DNA of 35,089 nucleotides from positions 1-35,089 of the forward strand of contig JARGSG010000181.1 of NCBI GenBank assembly GCA_030374805.1, given 5' to 3'. Below the pieces are notes generated by a model. It was not told the DNA's origin, made no database searches, and was given only the letters and a program-made list of their open reading frames with translations. This DNA is from Gracilaria gracilis. Its lineage: Eukaryota; Rhodophyta; Florideophyceae; Gracilariales; Gracilariaceae. Both the position numbers and the translations under genes were made by a program. The stretch's first letter is position 1. Each line of letters begins with the position of its first letter. Below are positions 10,112 to 19,080 of the stretch, in pieces.

Positions 10112-12184
10112 TTGTGGCACCAAACCATAGCAGACTTTGCGAGCTCTACGGTGCATCCTCGCGCTTGTCATTTCCGGCGTGCTGACCACTGGACGTGCCT
10201 CGTAATCTTTATGTGCTCGTTCAGTACACGTACTGGTTTCCCCGCGGCTTTCGTAGCCCTTCCCAGTCAAATCACGAACAACGACTCCTTCATCCGATTC
10301 TTTTGCTCTCCGGCTTGGTTGCGGTACTTTCATCATGTCGGACATCCCCCGGAATCCACCATCGCGGGCGGGTTGCCCCGCCCCGAGTTCGTCCTCACGA
10401 TAGTTTCCGAGAAACGAGTCGTTTCGAAGACAGCGCCATTGCCGTCTTCATCTTCCGATATAGACGACTTGCGACGTTCATTACCACGCCTCGAACTTCG
10501 TAACTTGCTCATTCTCATCCCACGTAACCAGAACATCATCCATGCACCTCAGAACCCACGTGAGCGATTACTCATCGAGTCCGTGCAAAACGTTCTTCAG
10601 GTACAGCGCATCCGCCGCTCAAAGGATCCCGTGGCAATCAGACGACCTCTGCGCTCTGTGCTGATACTCACTTCCAATCGCAACGCTGAACGCTATTTTT
10701 TTCTGTTTTCTTCGCATGGTCAGCCACCCACCATACGATATGGAACTCAACAAGTAACAAGTGATGGTGCTTTAGACACACTCTTGGCAGAACATGACGC
10801 AGTTATAACCAAACCACATTTGGCCTTAGGCCATGCGCGAACAAACAAACTGCATTTACGGCGAATAAGCTTGCTCTTAGTCGACCAAGCAGAAGAAGCT
10901 GGGTTGCGTTCTCACCCATGCGCTGCACTAATCAGAGATTACTTTCGCGCTCTTCCTCCCAGTCGCCGACCCCTCATTCTTGCCATAGCCAGAATTAACC
11001 TCAACCGCTTGTTGTTATATTCCATTGAATATAACCTCATGTCTCGAAGCACTTTTGAGAACTCACACGACGTTCTGTGGAGTCCTTGCTATGAAAAAAG
11101 TGCAAGGGATACCCATGGAGGTTTGATAGATGTCGAGAACATTCAATACGGTGTTCATTGCGAGCAATCTTCTCACGAACCGGGAGGTCAACGACAACTG
11201 GATGGTGTGATGGATGTTGCGGTTATGAACAGCAGCATGAAGCTCGGGAACGATGAACTGATGCTCTTGAAGCGGGAGATAGGATCTCTAGGTGTTGCTG
11301 TCTTTTTGAAAGCTTCTCAACGTCGAAAGCGTCGCTCGAGACGCCATGCGGGTCGTCGGTTATCTGCTCGTTTCCTGGCCACGCCTACTACAATGCTCGG
11401 GGAAAGCGATTTTGTTGGCATGTCAGAGAAAGCCTTCTATCTTATCCGTGAGTTGCAGTTTGTATACTCATGTTCCACACAATCGCATCCACTCTCTGTC
11501 GTGATCCATGCTGGACATCCCATCGTTACATGTGCGTTGGGTGAGGTTTTGCGTGGGATTCCAATGTTTCGAGCGTTGAACATTCAAACCGTTTTAGGCC
11601 ATTTGAAGCCTGATTTGCATCAGTATATCTCTTCCCAGAACACAGAAAGCCTATGGCAAGGTGAGGAGACAGATGATGAAGGCGTTGCTGGCCTGGCTGC
11701 AGGTGTTGTACATATCTTGATTGTTGCTGACACCAATCTGAGCCAACGTAGGGTCCAAAGACCTTTAGCACCTACTCCACTGTTCATTCGATTCGATTGT
11801 TCGCTTCCTGACTACGACATTGATGGTGGCGGAGGCCGATGTCGAGTCATTGTCTTCAGACAAAGAAGAATACCATATGAGGACGGCCGTGTACCTCATG
11901 AGCAAAGCAGAGCCCGAGACTGGGCTGCTCAGACGAAACCAAATGGAGTTCAGAACGGTACCAAGAACAATGTGATTGATTTAACCGATGAAGATGATGG
12001 CAACAGAGACTCCAATAGACCTCACGGTGTGGAGCGGAAAAATGCCTTATCCCTGAAGAGCAAGGAACCCACATACATTCGAAAAAGAAGTCGGTCAGTC
12101 GGAAGTAATCCGAGTTCGGTAGCACGAACGGGGTCATATGGACAATCAGGGAACACCACGAGAACAGAAGGAGCAACGACTTAG
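10112..12184 (+). CDS. Dicer/RIG-I-type superfamily 2 helicase with degenerate catalytic motifs
   Basis: 690 codons without a stop; the true start is uncertain and the first 100 or so residues look unconserved. Family pattern: 'RSVLILTSNRNAERYFFLF' sits where Dicer has motif Ia. 'HDAVITKPHLAL' and 'LRRISLLLVDQAEEAGLRSH' match the strand leading to the DECH box plus the following 'HPxxxxIxxYF' of Dicer, but DECH is D258-Q-A-E. 'RRPLILAIA' (residues 285-293) replaces the LTAS motif. In the second lobe 'SVVIHAGHPIVTCALGEVL' resembles the motif IV strand, 'VHILIVADTNLSQ' (from 533) stands where ATSVAEEGLD is expected, and 'FIRFDCSLPDY' ends in 'GGGGRCR' (572-578) instead of SRGRAR. No GxGKT is seen. 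A basic cluster 'RRKRRSRRHAGRR' (about 404-416) may be a nuclear signal. The tail has a SUMO-interacting motif. There are no PAZ, RNase III or CARD domains. ATPase activity is unlikely; the role is unknown. Confidence 0.72.
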   Translation: MWHQTIADFASSTVHPRACHFRRADHWTCLVIFMCSFSTRTGFPAAFVALPSQITNNDSFIRFFCSPAWLRYFHHVGHPPESTIAGGLPRPEFVLTIVSEKRVVSKTAPLPSSSSDIDDLRRSLPRLELRNLLILIPRNQNIIHAPQNPRERLLIESVQNVLQVQRIRRSKDPVAIRRPLRSVLILTSNRNAERYFFLFSSHGQPPTIRYGTQQVTSDGALDTLLAEHDAVITKPHLALGHARTNKLHLRRISLLLVDQAEEAGLRSHPCAALIRDYFRALPPSRRPLILAIARINLNRLLLYSIEYNLMSRSTFENSHDVLWSPCYEKSARDTHGGLIDVENIQYGVHCEQSSHEPGGQRQLDGVMDVAVMNSSMKLGNDELMLLKREIGSLGVAVFLKASQRRKRRSRRHAGRRLSARFLATPTTMLGESDFVGMSEKAFYLIRELQFVYSCSTQSHPLSVVIHAGHPIVTCALGEVLRGIPMFRALNIQTVLGHLKPDLHQYISSQNTESLWQGEETDDEGVAGLAAGVVHILIVADTNLSQRRVQRPLAPTPLFIRFDCSLPDYDIDGGGGRCRVIVFRQRRIPYEDGRVPHEQSRARDWAAQTKPNGVQNGTKNNVIDLTDEDDGNRDSNRPHGVERKNALSLKSKEPTYIRKRSRSVGSNPSSVARTGSYGQSGNTTRTEGATT
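11972..11998 (+). other. SUMO-interacting motif encoded in the tail of the Dicer-like ORF
   Basis: Codons 621-629 read 'VIDLTDEDD', a textbook hydrophobic core followed by acidic residues, in a polar and probably disordered tail. Such motifs bind SUMO and often recruit proteins to chromatin or nuclear bodies. Function here is inferred. Confidence 0.6.
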
Positions 12185-12358
12185 AAAGGACCTTCCCCTT
12201 TACATGTAGCCCGGCAGTAGCGCTTCTTGGTTCTGAATTGCGTTCGGGGATTCCCAGTCATCAGTATTCCGTCGTTCTCTACAATGATTTTCCATCGGCT
12301 ACTTCTGCTTCATCATCAGCAGCAGAAACACGGCGTTCTGGAATCGGAGATTTCATGT

Positions 12359-12817
12359 TTATCTTTTCTGGAAAGCTTGAAGAGGATGAGTTGCTTGTAT
12401 GCTTGAAGGACTCTTTCTTCGGCTGGCATCCTCGGGCATTTTGCGGTACGCTTCCTCAGCTTTGTCCATCTGGGTCCTACTCTCGCCAAAGTAAGGGCGA
12501 GATGGGTCGAGTTCAATGTCATTTTCAAGGTAGTTGAGCTTGACGGGGATCCATGCTGTGTAATTTGGGTTTCTTCGCACCTTTCTCAAGTTGATGTACA
12601 GCGGGCGACGCGGGTTTCTCTCTGCAATGCGAGCGAGCGCAGACAGAGCGGAGTCGCACGGCGGAGCTGTACTGTTTGTGATAGAGGCAAGAAAATCATC
12701 ACTGGCAGTCTCGTCGGAAGACTCGCCGTTGAGAGCGGCGCACTGGGCGGGGTTGAGCGGGTGATTATTGTTAGGGGTTTGAAGGCGATGTAAGTAGAGT
12801 TTTATAAGCTTTTGTGT
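12359..12817 (-). pseudogene. Unrecognised gene fragment, possible N-terminal E(z)/EZH-like segment
   Basis: Frame open from 12817 (stop just upstream at 12820-12818) to TAA at 12361-12359, with no convincing start. It holds a Ser/Asp-rich stretch 'ESSDETASDDFLASITNS', then 'RPLYINLRKVRRNPNYTAW' and 'WIPVKLNYLENDIELDPSRP' followed by 'YFGES'. The spacing W-x-P, N-[YF], D, P-Y-x-G-[DE] coincides with the N-terminal region of Polycomb methyltransferase E(z)/EZH2 just after its SANT1L-binding part. That match is by eye over about 35 residues, so the identity is a suggestion only. No SET domain is present. It overlaps the end of the DAHP synthase fragment, so two captured pieces meet at about 12820. 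Confidence 0.4.
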
Positions 12818-12819
12818 TC

Positions 12820-13045
12820 AAGAAGCCTCGCACCTCTGCCATGATTCGATTCCATGAGCGTGTCTTGTAGCCCGAATCGGTCTTGAAGGTGTTGCCATGC
12901 ATGCTGTCGGACACCCACAGCACGTTGCGGCCCTCGCGTTGTACGGCGCGAATGAGCGGGGGCGGAGCTTGAAGAATGTTGTCGGCACCCATTCTGGTGA
13001 TGATGGTGAGTCGGCCAGGCACATTGTGTGGCTTGTGAGAACATC
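12820..13045 (-). pseudogene. Class II DAHP synthase fragment (shikimate pathway)
   Basis: About 70 residues carry the core of 3-deoxy-D-arabino-heptulosonate 7-phosphate synthase class II: '[20 protein letters not shown]', '[19 protein letters not shown]', '[19 protein letters not shown]', '[10 protein letters not shown]'. The usual D-P-M-H-G-N-T is D-S-M-H-G-N-T here. The parent enzyme is about 450 residues or more, so the metal-binding N-terminal part and everything after 'EVRGF' are absent. An ATG at 13072 is in frame but the sequence before 'KPHNVPG' is not enzyme-like. The fragment cannot make an active enzyme. It is cargo debris joined to the neighbouring fragment. Confidence 0.88.
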
Positions 13046-13185
13046 GCACAGACGAAGCCATGGCGCCTTCAAACGTAGAAAATGGAAGAGAAAGATGCAG
13101 AAACTTTAACAACAGACAAACAGATAAATGTAGAGCAATAAGTGATTCCTAAAACTATAGATGCAATTGAACCGAGCGTTTACCA

Positions 13186-14757
13186 CTAAAGAAACCCACC
13201 ATCACCATCCTCATCTTCAGGGCTCTTCTTCCGAATCATTCTCTTGAACCTCTTCAAGAGGTGATGATGATTCTCCTCTAGAGTCTGCGTGAGATCCTCG
13301 TCGTTCAAATCGCGAACACGCTTTATCTGCACCGAGCTCTCCGCCAGCAGAGTAGCGAGTTTAACACGGGCACCAAACACCTCGGCTTCCTTTTCCTCCG
13401 TGGTCTTCCTTCCTCCAGCCGTGTGAGCGAACTTCTCACGTTCAAAGTTCAATTGCTCTCTTAATATGGTCGTCTGCTCCTGAGAAATTTTGTTGGAGAA
13501 GTCGACGCCTTTTGAATGCTCCCCCAGTTCTTTCTGACTCCCACTGTTTCGCCCACTGGAGCTTCGCTTCTTGCGGAAAGAAAATGCTTCCTCTTCGGGA
13601 GAGTTGATTGCCAGACCTTCCTCGACGCCTCCCTCGGAGTCCTCCACCAATTTTGACGTGGTCTCAATAAATTCGACGGCCTCATTTGCGGTTCCTAAGC
13701 GCGCGACAATAAAGAATACGTACGCGCGCTTCGACTCGGCTGTCAGTTGACCGCTACCCGTCATGCGGAGAAAGTTGGAAATATTGCTCGGGTTGTTTTG
13801 CCCCGACTTCGACCAGTTAGCTTTAGCGGTAGTAACCAGTTTCCTGACACTTTCATACTGGTGCTTTAGCACCGATGCAGTTCGTAGACACAGGGGTCTT
13901 TTGTTGGAATCCACCTCATCCAAACGTCCCGTAAACGAACACCTCGACTCGACTTGCAAATCGTTGAACCGACTACTAATAACCGCCCAGAACGACTCCC
14001 TTGTTACATTGGCATCCAACTCAGAACGGCTCAGCGTCCCTCCGTTGGCTTTTGCGAGCGCGTTTTTCGCCATATCGTCGTCACGCAATATAACGCAGAG
14101 CCTGGCAAATTCGTTAAGAGAGAAGCTAGGATCCGCAGGTAGTTCCAGCTCTGCGGAGAACGGGAATCCCGATGACGACGGTTGGGCAGTTTTGAAAGCC
14201 AGGATTGTATCTGCTACTTCTCGGCGGTCCAATGGGTGAAGCATATCTACGAACGCGCCAACCTCCGGTAGCTTGGACAAAGTTGAATTAAGAACTTTGG
14301 CGTCACTCTCCCAAACAAAGTAGCCCTTCATTTCTTCGTTTGTGGAGAAGAAATCGCGGATACTCACGTCCTCGAAGCTCTTCAAATGAAGAAAGAGCAC
14401 GAGTTGGGACACAAGTTGCGCATGTTGACGGTTTCGGATTTTGAGCTTGAACGGCTTGCACAGCTTTCGAAGGTCTTTGACCGTTCTACTGAGCAAAAAT
14501 GAGTAGACAAAAGCCATGCGATTGTTTTCACGAAATCGTGGGTCATCGTATGGAGATACGGTGACGGCGGAAGATGAAGGTACTATGCTGGAGGTTGGTA
14601 GTTCCTTTGGCGGGGAGTTCAGAGCGGGTTGCAAGGGACGAACTTTGGTGGTGGTATGCGCACTTTGCGCCGCAGCTGATGCTGGGTGTTTTCTGGGGCT
14701 GCGTCGCAAAGGCGGAGGAAGGGGGTTTGAACAACGCTGGGGAGGTGGCGGTGCCAT
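13186..14757 (-). CDS. Probable Myb-like/SAP-like DNA-binding partner of the Harbinger transposase
   Basis: 523 residues, uninterrupted, lying just inside the right end and reading inward, the mirror of the transposase. The N-terminus is Pro/Ser/Arg-rich and probably disordered (1-70). Residues about 90-125 ('RTVKDLRKLCKPFKLKIRNR' onward) look like a SAP-type helix-extended-helix. Residues 215-335 resemble the Myb/SANT-like domains of Harbinger second proteins: 'VTRESFWAVISSRFND', 'LKHQYESVRKLVTTAKANW', 'SKSGQNNPSNISNFL'. Residues 420-510 are rich in Lys/Glu with a likely coiled coil, ending in a basic run and an acidic tail 'SPEDEDGDGG'. In known PIF/Harbinger elements the Myb-like protein helps bring the transposase to the nucleus and to the ends. 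I recognise the architecture rather than a close relative, so position in the element carries much of the argument. Confidence 0.68.
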   Translation of the reverse strand: MAPPPPQRCSNPLPPPLRRSPRKHPASAAAQSAHTTTKVRPLQPALNSPPKELPTSSIVPSSSAVTVSPYDDPRFRENNRMAFVYSFLLSRTVKDLRKLCKPFKLKIRNRQHAQLVSQLVLFLHLKSFEDVSIRDFFSTNEEMKGYFVWESDAKVLNSTLSKLPEVGAFVDMLHPLDRREVADTILAFKTAQPSSSGFPFSAELELPADPSFSLNEFARLCVILRDDDMAKNALAKANGGTLSRSELDANVTRESFWAVISSRFNDLQVESRCSFTGRLDEVDSNKRPLCLRTASVLKHQYESVRKLVTTAKANWSKSGQNNPSNISNFLRMTGSGQLTAESKRAYVFFIVARLGTANEAVEFIETTSKLVEDSEGGVEEGLAINSPEEEAFSFRKKRSSSGRNSGSQKELGEHSKGVDFSNKISQEQTTILREQLNFEREKFAHTAGGRKTTEEKEAEVFGARVKLATLLAESSVQIKRVRDLNDEDLTQTLEENHHHLLKRFKRMIRKKSPEDEDGDGGFL

Positions 14758-15116
14758 TCTTCCGAGATCGGAGAAGCACGGTGGTGCGTTGGGTGCGTCG
14801 GTGGGGAACGCAACGCAGCATCCTTGCGCCAGGGAGCCGCTGTATATTGCTCCGCTCGGCGCAGCATGCAGCGGGAAGTACTATGCACCCTACTGGGTTG
14901 AACTGGACCGGAAAAACCCGATGAGGCCCGGAGGTAAATGATTGGCAATCGTGCCACCAAGTGGTACAGTTTAGTTCGGGAGCGCTTTCGCCTTACAGAC
15001 GGTGGGCTTTCAAGAAATTGAAAGGGGCGTTCACGGGCATACAGAGGGTCAGCCCGCTCGGAGCTGCGTGAGCCAATGAAAAGGCGTATATGGGCGTTCA
15101 CGGTCGCCGTTCACGC
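14758..15116. other. Right subterminal region with clustered CGTTCACG motifs
   Basis: No gene is supported; open frames here are antisense or low complexity. CGTTCACG occurs at 15028-15035, 15095-15102, 15108-15115 and (partly in the terminal repeat) 15118-15125, all in the same orientation. The reverse complement of this motif is at the left end. Probable binding platform for the element's own proteins; may also hold the promoter of the minus-strand DNA-binding gene. Confidence 0.7.
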
Positions 15117-15142
15117 ACGTTCACGCTTGTTTAGACACCGCC
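15117..15142 (-). repeat. Right terminal inverted repeat
   Basis: Exact reverse complement of 3457-3482, ending TTAGACACCGCC at the TTA duplication. All 26 bases match, which suggests a fairly recent insertion or selection on the ends. Confidence 0.95.
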
Positions 15143-15145
15143 TTA
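15143..15145. repeat. Target-site duplication, right copy (TTA)
   Basis: TTA directly follows the right terminal repeat, and the satellite unit then resumes with GTCTTGGAACAG. Confidence 0.93.
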
Positions 15146-18100
15146 GTCTTGGAACAGTTCTTGTGAAATGCGCGCATTTTATTGAATTACCTGAAGTATG
15201 GCAGCTGTGTGCAAACCATTTGAGGCGTGATGGAGCTTTGTATTGACCGTATATATGCCTCGTGACCTCTCCCATTTCGACCCCTAATACAAACCCCAAT
15301 GCAAACCCAGACATAAACCTTAACAGTGGTTATAGATGTAGTAACCGAAACACAGCCAACCAGCGATTTTTCCCTTCTACATATTGGTGGAAAAGTAGGC
15401 ATGGCTTATTCGAGAATAGGGATGAATGAAGTTGCCACACTGGGCTTCACCCAAGATTAGCAGCACATGCTCTAGTGTTCCGCCAAGATCATGTTTCCTG
15501 CCACCCAAAGCACTCTGATTCATCGCAGGTGACTCCAATAGAGGTGTTAAGCTATTCCAAGGGGGCTTCCATGTTGAGTAGAGATCTACCTTCCCAAGCT
15601 CGACCATTAGTCTTGGAACAGTTTTGGTGAAATGCGCGCATTTTATTGAATTAACTGAAGTATGGCAGCTGTGTGCAAACCATTTGTGGCGTGATGGAGC
15701 TTTGTATTGACCGTATATATGCCTCGTGACCTCTCCCATTTCGACCCCTAATACAAACCCCAATGCAAACCCAGACATAAACCCTAACAGTGGTTATAGA
15801 GATAGTAACCAAATCACAGCCAACCAGCGATTTCCTTTTCTACATGTTGGTGGAAAAGTAGGCATGGCCTATTCGAGAATAGGGATGAATGAAGTTGCCA
15901 CACTGGGCTTCACCCAAGATCAGCAGCACAAGGACTAGTGTGCTGCCAAGATCATGTTCCCTGCCACACATGGCACTGTTATTCAACGCAGGCGAATTTA
16001 ATAGAGGTATAAAGCTATTTTAAGGCGGCTTCCATGTCGTTGAAAGTGATCTACCTTCCAAAGCTCCACCATTAGCCTTGGAACAGTTTTGGTGAAATGC
16101 GCGCATTTTATTGAATTAACTGAGGTATGGCAGCTGTGTGCAAACCATTTGAGGGATGATGGAGCTTTGTATTGACCGTATATATGCCTCGTAACCTCTC
16201 ACCTTTCGACCCTTAATACAAACCCCAATGCAAACCCAGACATAAACCTTAACAGTGGTTATAGGTATAGTAACCGAAACACAGCCAACCAGCGATTTTT
16301 CCCTTCTACATGTTGGTGGAAAAGTAGGCATGGCCTATTCGAGAATAGGGATGAATGAAGTTGCCACACTGGGCTTCACCCAAGATCAGCAGCACAAGGA
16401 CTAGTGTGCTGCCAAGATCATGTTCCCTGCCACACATGGCTCTGTTATTCAACGCAGGCGACTTTAATAGAGGTATAAAGCTATTCCAAGGCGGCTTCCA
16501 TGTCGTTGAAAGTGATCTACCTTCCCAAGCTCCACCATTAGTCTTGGAACAGTTTTGGTGAAATGCGCGCATTTTATTGAATTAACTGAAGTATGGCAGT
16601 TGTGTGCAAACCATTTGAGGGATGATGGAGCTTTTGTATTGACCCGTATATATGCCTCGTAACCTCTCACCTTTCGACCCTTAATACAAACCCCAATGCA
16701 AACCCAGACATAAACCTTAACAGTGGTTATAGGTATAGTAACCGAAACACAGCCAACCAGCGATTTTTCCCTTCTACATGTTGGTGGAAAAGTAGGCATG
16801 GCCTATTCGAGAATAGGGATGAATGAAGTTGCCACACTGGGCTTCACCCAAGATCAGCAGCACAAGGACTAGTGTGCTGCCAAGATCATGTTCCCTGCCA
16901 CACATGGCACTGTTATTCAACGCAGGCGACTTTAATAGAGGTATAAAGCTATTCCAAGGCGGCTTCCATGTCGTTTGAAAGTGATCTACCTTCCCAAGCT
17001 CCACCATTAGTCTTGGAACAGTTTTGGTGAAATGCGCGCATTTTATTGAATTAACTGAGGTATGGCAGTTGTGTGCAAACCATTTGAGGGATGATGGAGC
17101 TTTGTATTGACCGTATATATGCCTCGTAACCTCTCACCTTTCGACCCTTAATACAAACCCCAATGCAAACCCAGACATAAACCTTAACAGTGGTTATAGA
17201 TATAGTAACCGAAACACAGCCAACCAGCGATTTTTCCCTTCTACATGTTGGTGGAAAAGTAGGCATGGCCTAATACGAGAATAGGGATGAATGACGTTTG
17301 CCACACTGGGCTTCACCCAAGATTAGCAGCACAAAGACTAGTGTTCTGACAAGATCATGTTCCCTGCCACACATGGCACTGTTAATTCAACGCAGGCGAC
17401 TTTAAATGAGGTATTAAAGCTATTCCAAGGCGGCTTCCATGTCGTTGAAAGTGATCTACCTTCCCAAGCTCCACCATTAGTCTTGGAACAGTTTTGGTGA
17501 AATGCGCGCATTTTATTGAATTAACTGAAGTATGGCAGTTGTGTGCAAACCATTTGAGGGATGATGGAGCTTTGTATTGACCGTATATATGCCTCGTAAC
17601 CTCTCTCCTTTCGACCCCTAATACAAACCCAAATGCAAACCCAGACATAAACCCCAACGGTGTTTACAGAGAAAGTAAGCGAGACCCCGCCAACGAGCAA
17701 TTGTTTTCTTACACATGTTCGCTGTCTAGTTTGCGTGGGGTACTTGAGGATATAGAAAAGGAAGGTCCACGCACTGGGCTACACCCAAGATTATCAGCAC
17801 AAAGACTAGTGTTCTGCCAAGATCATGTTCCCTGCCACACATGGCACTGTTATTGAACGCAGGCGACTTCAATTGAGGTATAAAACTATTTTAGGGTGGC
17901 TTCCATGTCGTTGAAAGTGATCTACCTTCCCAAGCTCCACCATTAGCCTTGGAACAGTTTTTGTGAAATGCGCGCATTTTATTGAATTAACTGAAGTATG
18001 GCGGCTGTGTGCAAACCATTTGAGGCGTGATGGAGCTTTGTATTGACCATAAATATTACTCATAACGTCTTCTTTTTGGACGACTAATAAAAACCACATT

Positions 18101-18167
18101 GCAAACCCAGACATAAACCCCAACGGTGTTTTACGAAGAAAATAAGCGAGACCCCGTCAATGAGCAA
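15146..18167. repeat. Satellite 1 array, right part
   Basis: The same ~466-bp satellite resumes in register. The ATGGCAG-type landmark is at 15198, 15662, 16127, 16593, 17062, 17532 and 17998, with spacings of 464-470. Units at 16100-17280 are very alike and share small differences (CTCACCTTTCGACCCTTAAT), as expected from recent local duplication. Small indels, such as an extra base in homopolymers at 16632 and 16975, become commoner toward the array edge. From about 18050 the unit diverges (CATAAATATTACTCATAACG). No gene is supported. Confidence 0.95.
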
Positions 18168-19080
18168 TTTCTAAACTGGTATTCTCTGCAAAGTAGCAAT
18201 ATTGACATTGAGACTGGCCCGCGACATGACTGCACCTCGAAGTTATTACAAACGCATAGGGTGGCTTCCATGTCGTTGTAAGTGATCTACCTTGCCAAGC
18301 TCCACCATTAGTCTTGGAACAGTTTTGGTGAAATGCGCGCATTTTATTGAATTAACTGAAGTATGGCAGCTGGTGTGCCAACCATTTGAGGGATGATGGA
18401 GCTTTGTATTGACCGTATATATGCCTCGTAACCTCTCCCCTTTCGACCCCTAATACAAACCCAAATGCAAACCCAGACATTAAACCCCAACGGTGTTTAC
18501 AGAGAAAGTAAGCGAGACCCCGCCAACGAGCAATTGTTTTCTTACACATGTTCGCTGTCTAGTTTGCGTGGGGTACTTGAGGATATAGAAAAGGAAGGTC
18601 CACGCACTGGGCTACACCCAAGATTATCAGCACAAAGACTAGTGTTCTGCCAAGATCATGTTCCCTGCCACACATGGCACTGTTATTGAACGCAGGCGAC
18701 TTCAATTGAGGTATAAAACTATTTTAGGGTGGCTTCCATGTCGTTGAAAGTGATCTACCTTCCCAAGCTCCACCATTAGCCTTGGAACAGTTTTTGTGAA
18801 ATGCGCGCATTTTATTGAATTAACTGAAGTATGGCGGCTGTGTGCAAACCATTTGAGGCGTGATGGAGCTTTGTATTGACCATAAATATTACTCATAACG
18901 TCTTCTTTTTGGACGACTAATAAAAAACCACATTGCAAACCCAGACATAAACCCCAACGGTGTTTACGAAGAAAATAAGCGAGACCCCGTCAATGAGCAA
19001 TTTCTAAACTGGTATTCTCTGCAAAGTAGCAATATTGACATTGAGACTGGCCCGCGACATGACTGCACCTCGAAGTTATT
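18168..19080. repeat. Chimeric border of satellite 1 and satellite 2, duplicated in tandem
   Basis: At about 18168 a satellite 1 unit runs straight into satellite 2 sequence (CTAAACTGGTATTCTCTGC, then GACATTGAGACTGG). At about 18253 it snaps back to the middle of a satellite 1 unit (AGGGTGGCTTCCATG). One and a half units later the same border recurs at about 18998, and this time satellite 2 continues. The two borders are about 830 bp apart and nearly identical, so the border was duplicated by unequal exchange with little homology at the breakpoint. Confidence 0.85.

Larger units (their letters stand above)
3457..15142. mobile_element. Giant PIF/Harbinger DNA transposon carrying captured genes (11,686 bp)
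   Basis: Perfect 26-bp inverted repeats (3457-3482 and 15117-15142) are flanked by TTA duplications. Inside are an intact DDE transposase and, near the other end, a likely Myb-like DNA-binding ORF, the usual two-gene complement of PIF/Harbinger elements. Satellite landmarks on each side (3044 and 15198) are 12,154 bp apart. Subtracting the element and one TTA (11,689) leaves 465, exactly one repeat period, so the whole segment entered as one insertion. Cargo: ABCB transporter fragment, Lys/Pro-rich fragment, cyclin, VTE1, Dicer-like helicase, unrecognised fragment and DAHP synthase fragment. Typical Harbinger elements are a few kilobases, so this one is several-fold oversized. Gene capture (Pack-type behaviour) is inference from the mix of truncated and intron-containing genes. 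Confidence 0.93.

Noticed and set aside
10112..12184. Dicer-like ORF as a complete Dicer
   Set aside because: No PAZ, dsRNA-binding or RNase III motifs are present downstream or in other frames; only the helicase-like region is seen.
14516..14941. Plus-strand open frame of 141 codons
   Set aside because: It lies antisense to the N-terminal coding region of the Myb-like gene and the subterminal region, is low in complexity and matches no family.
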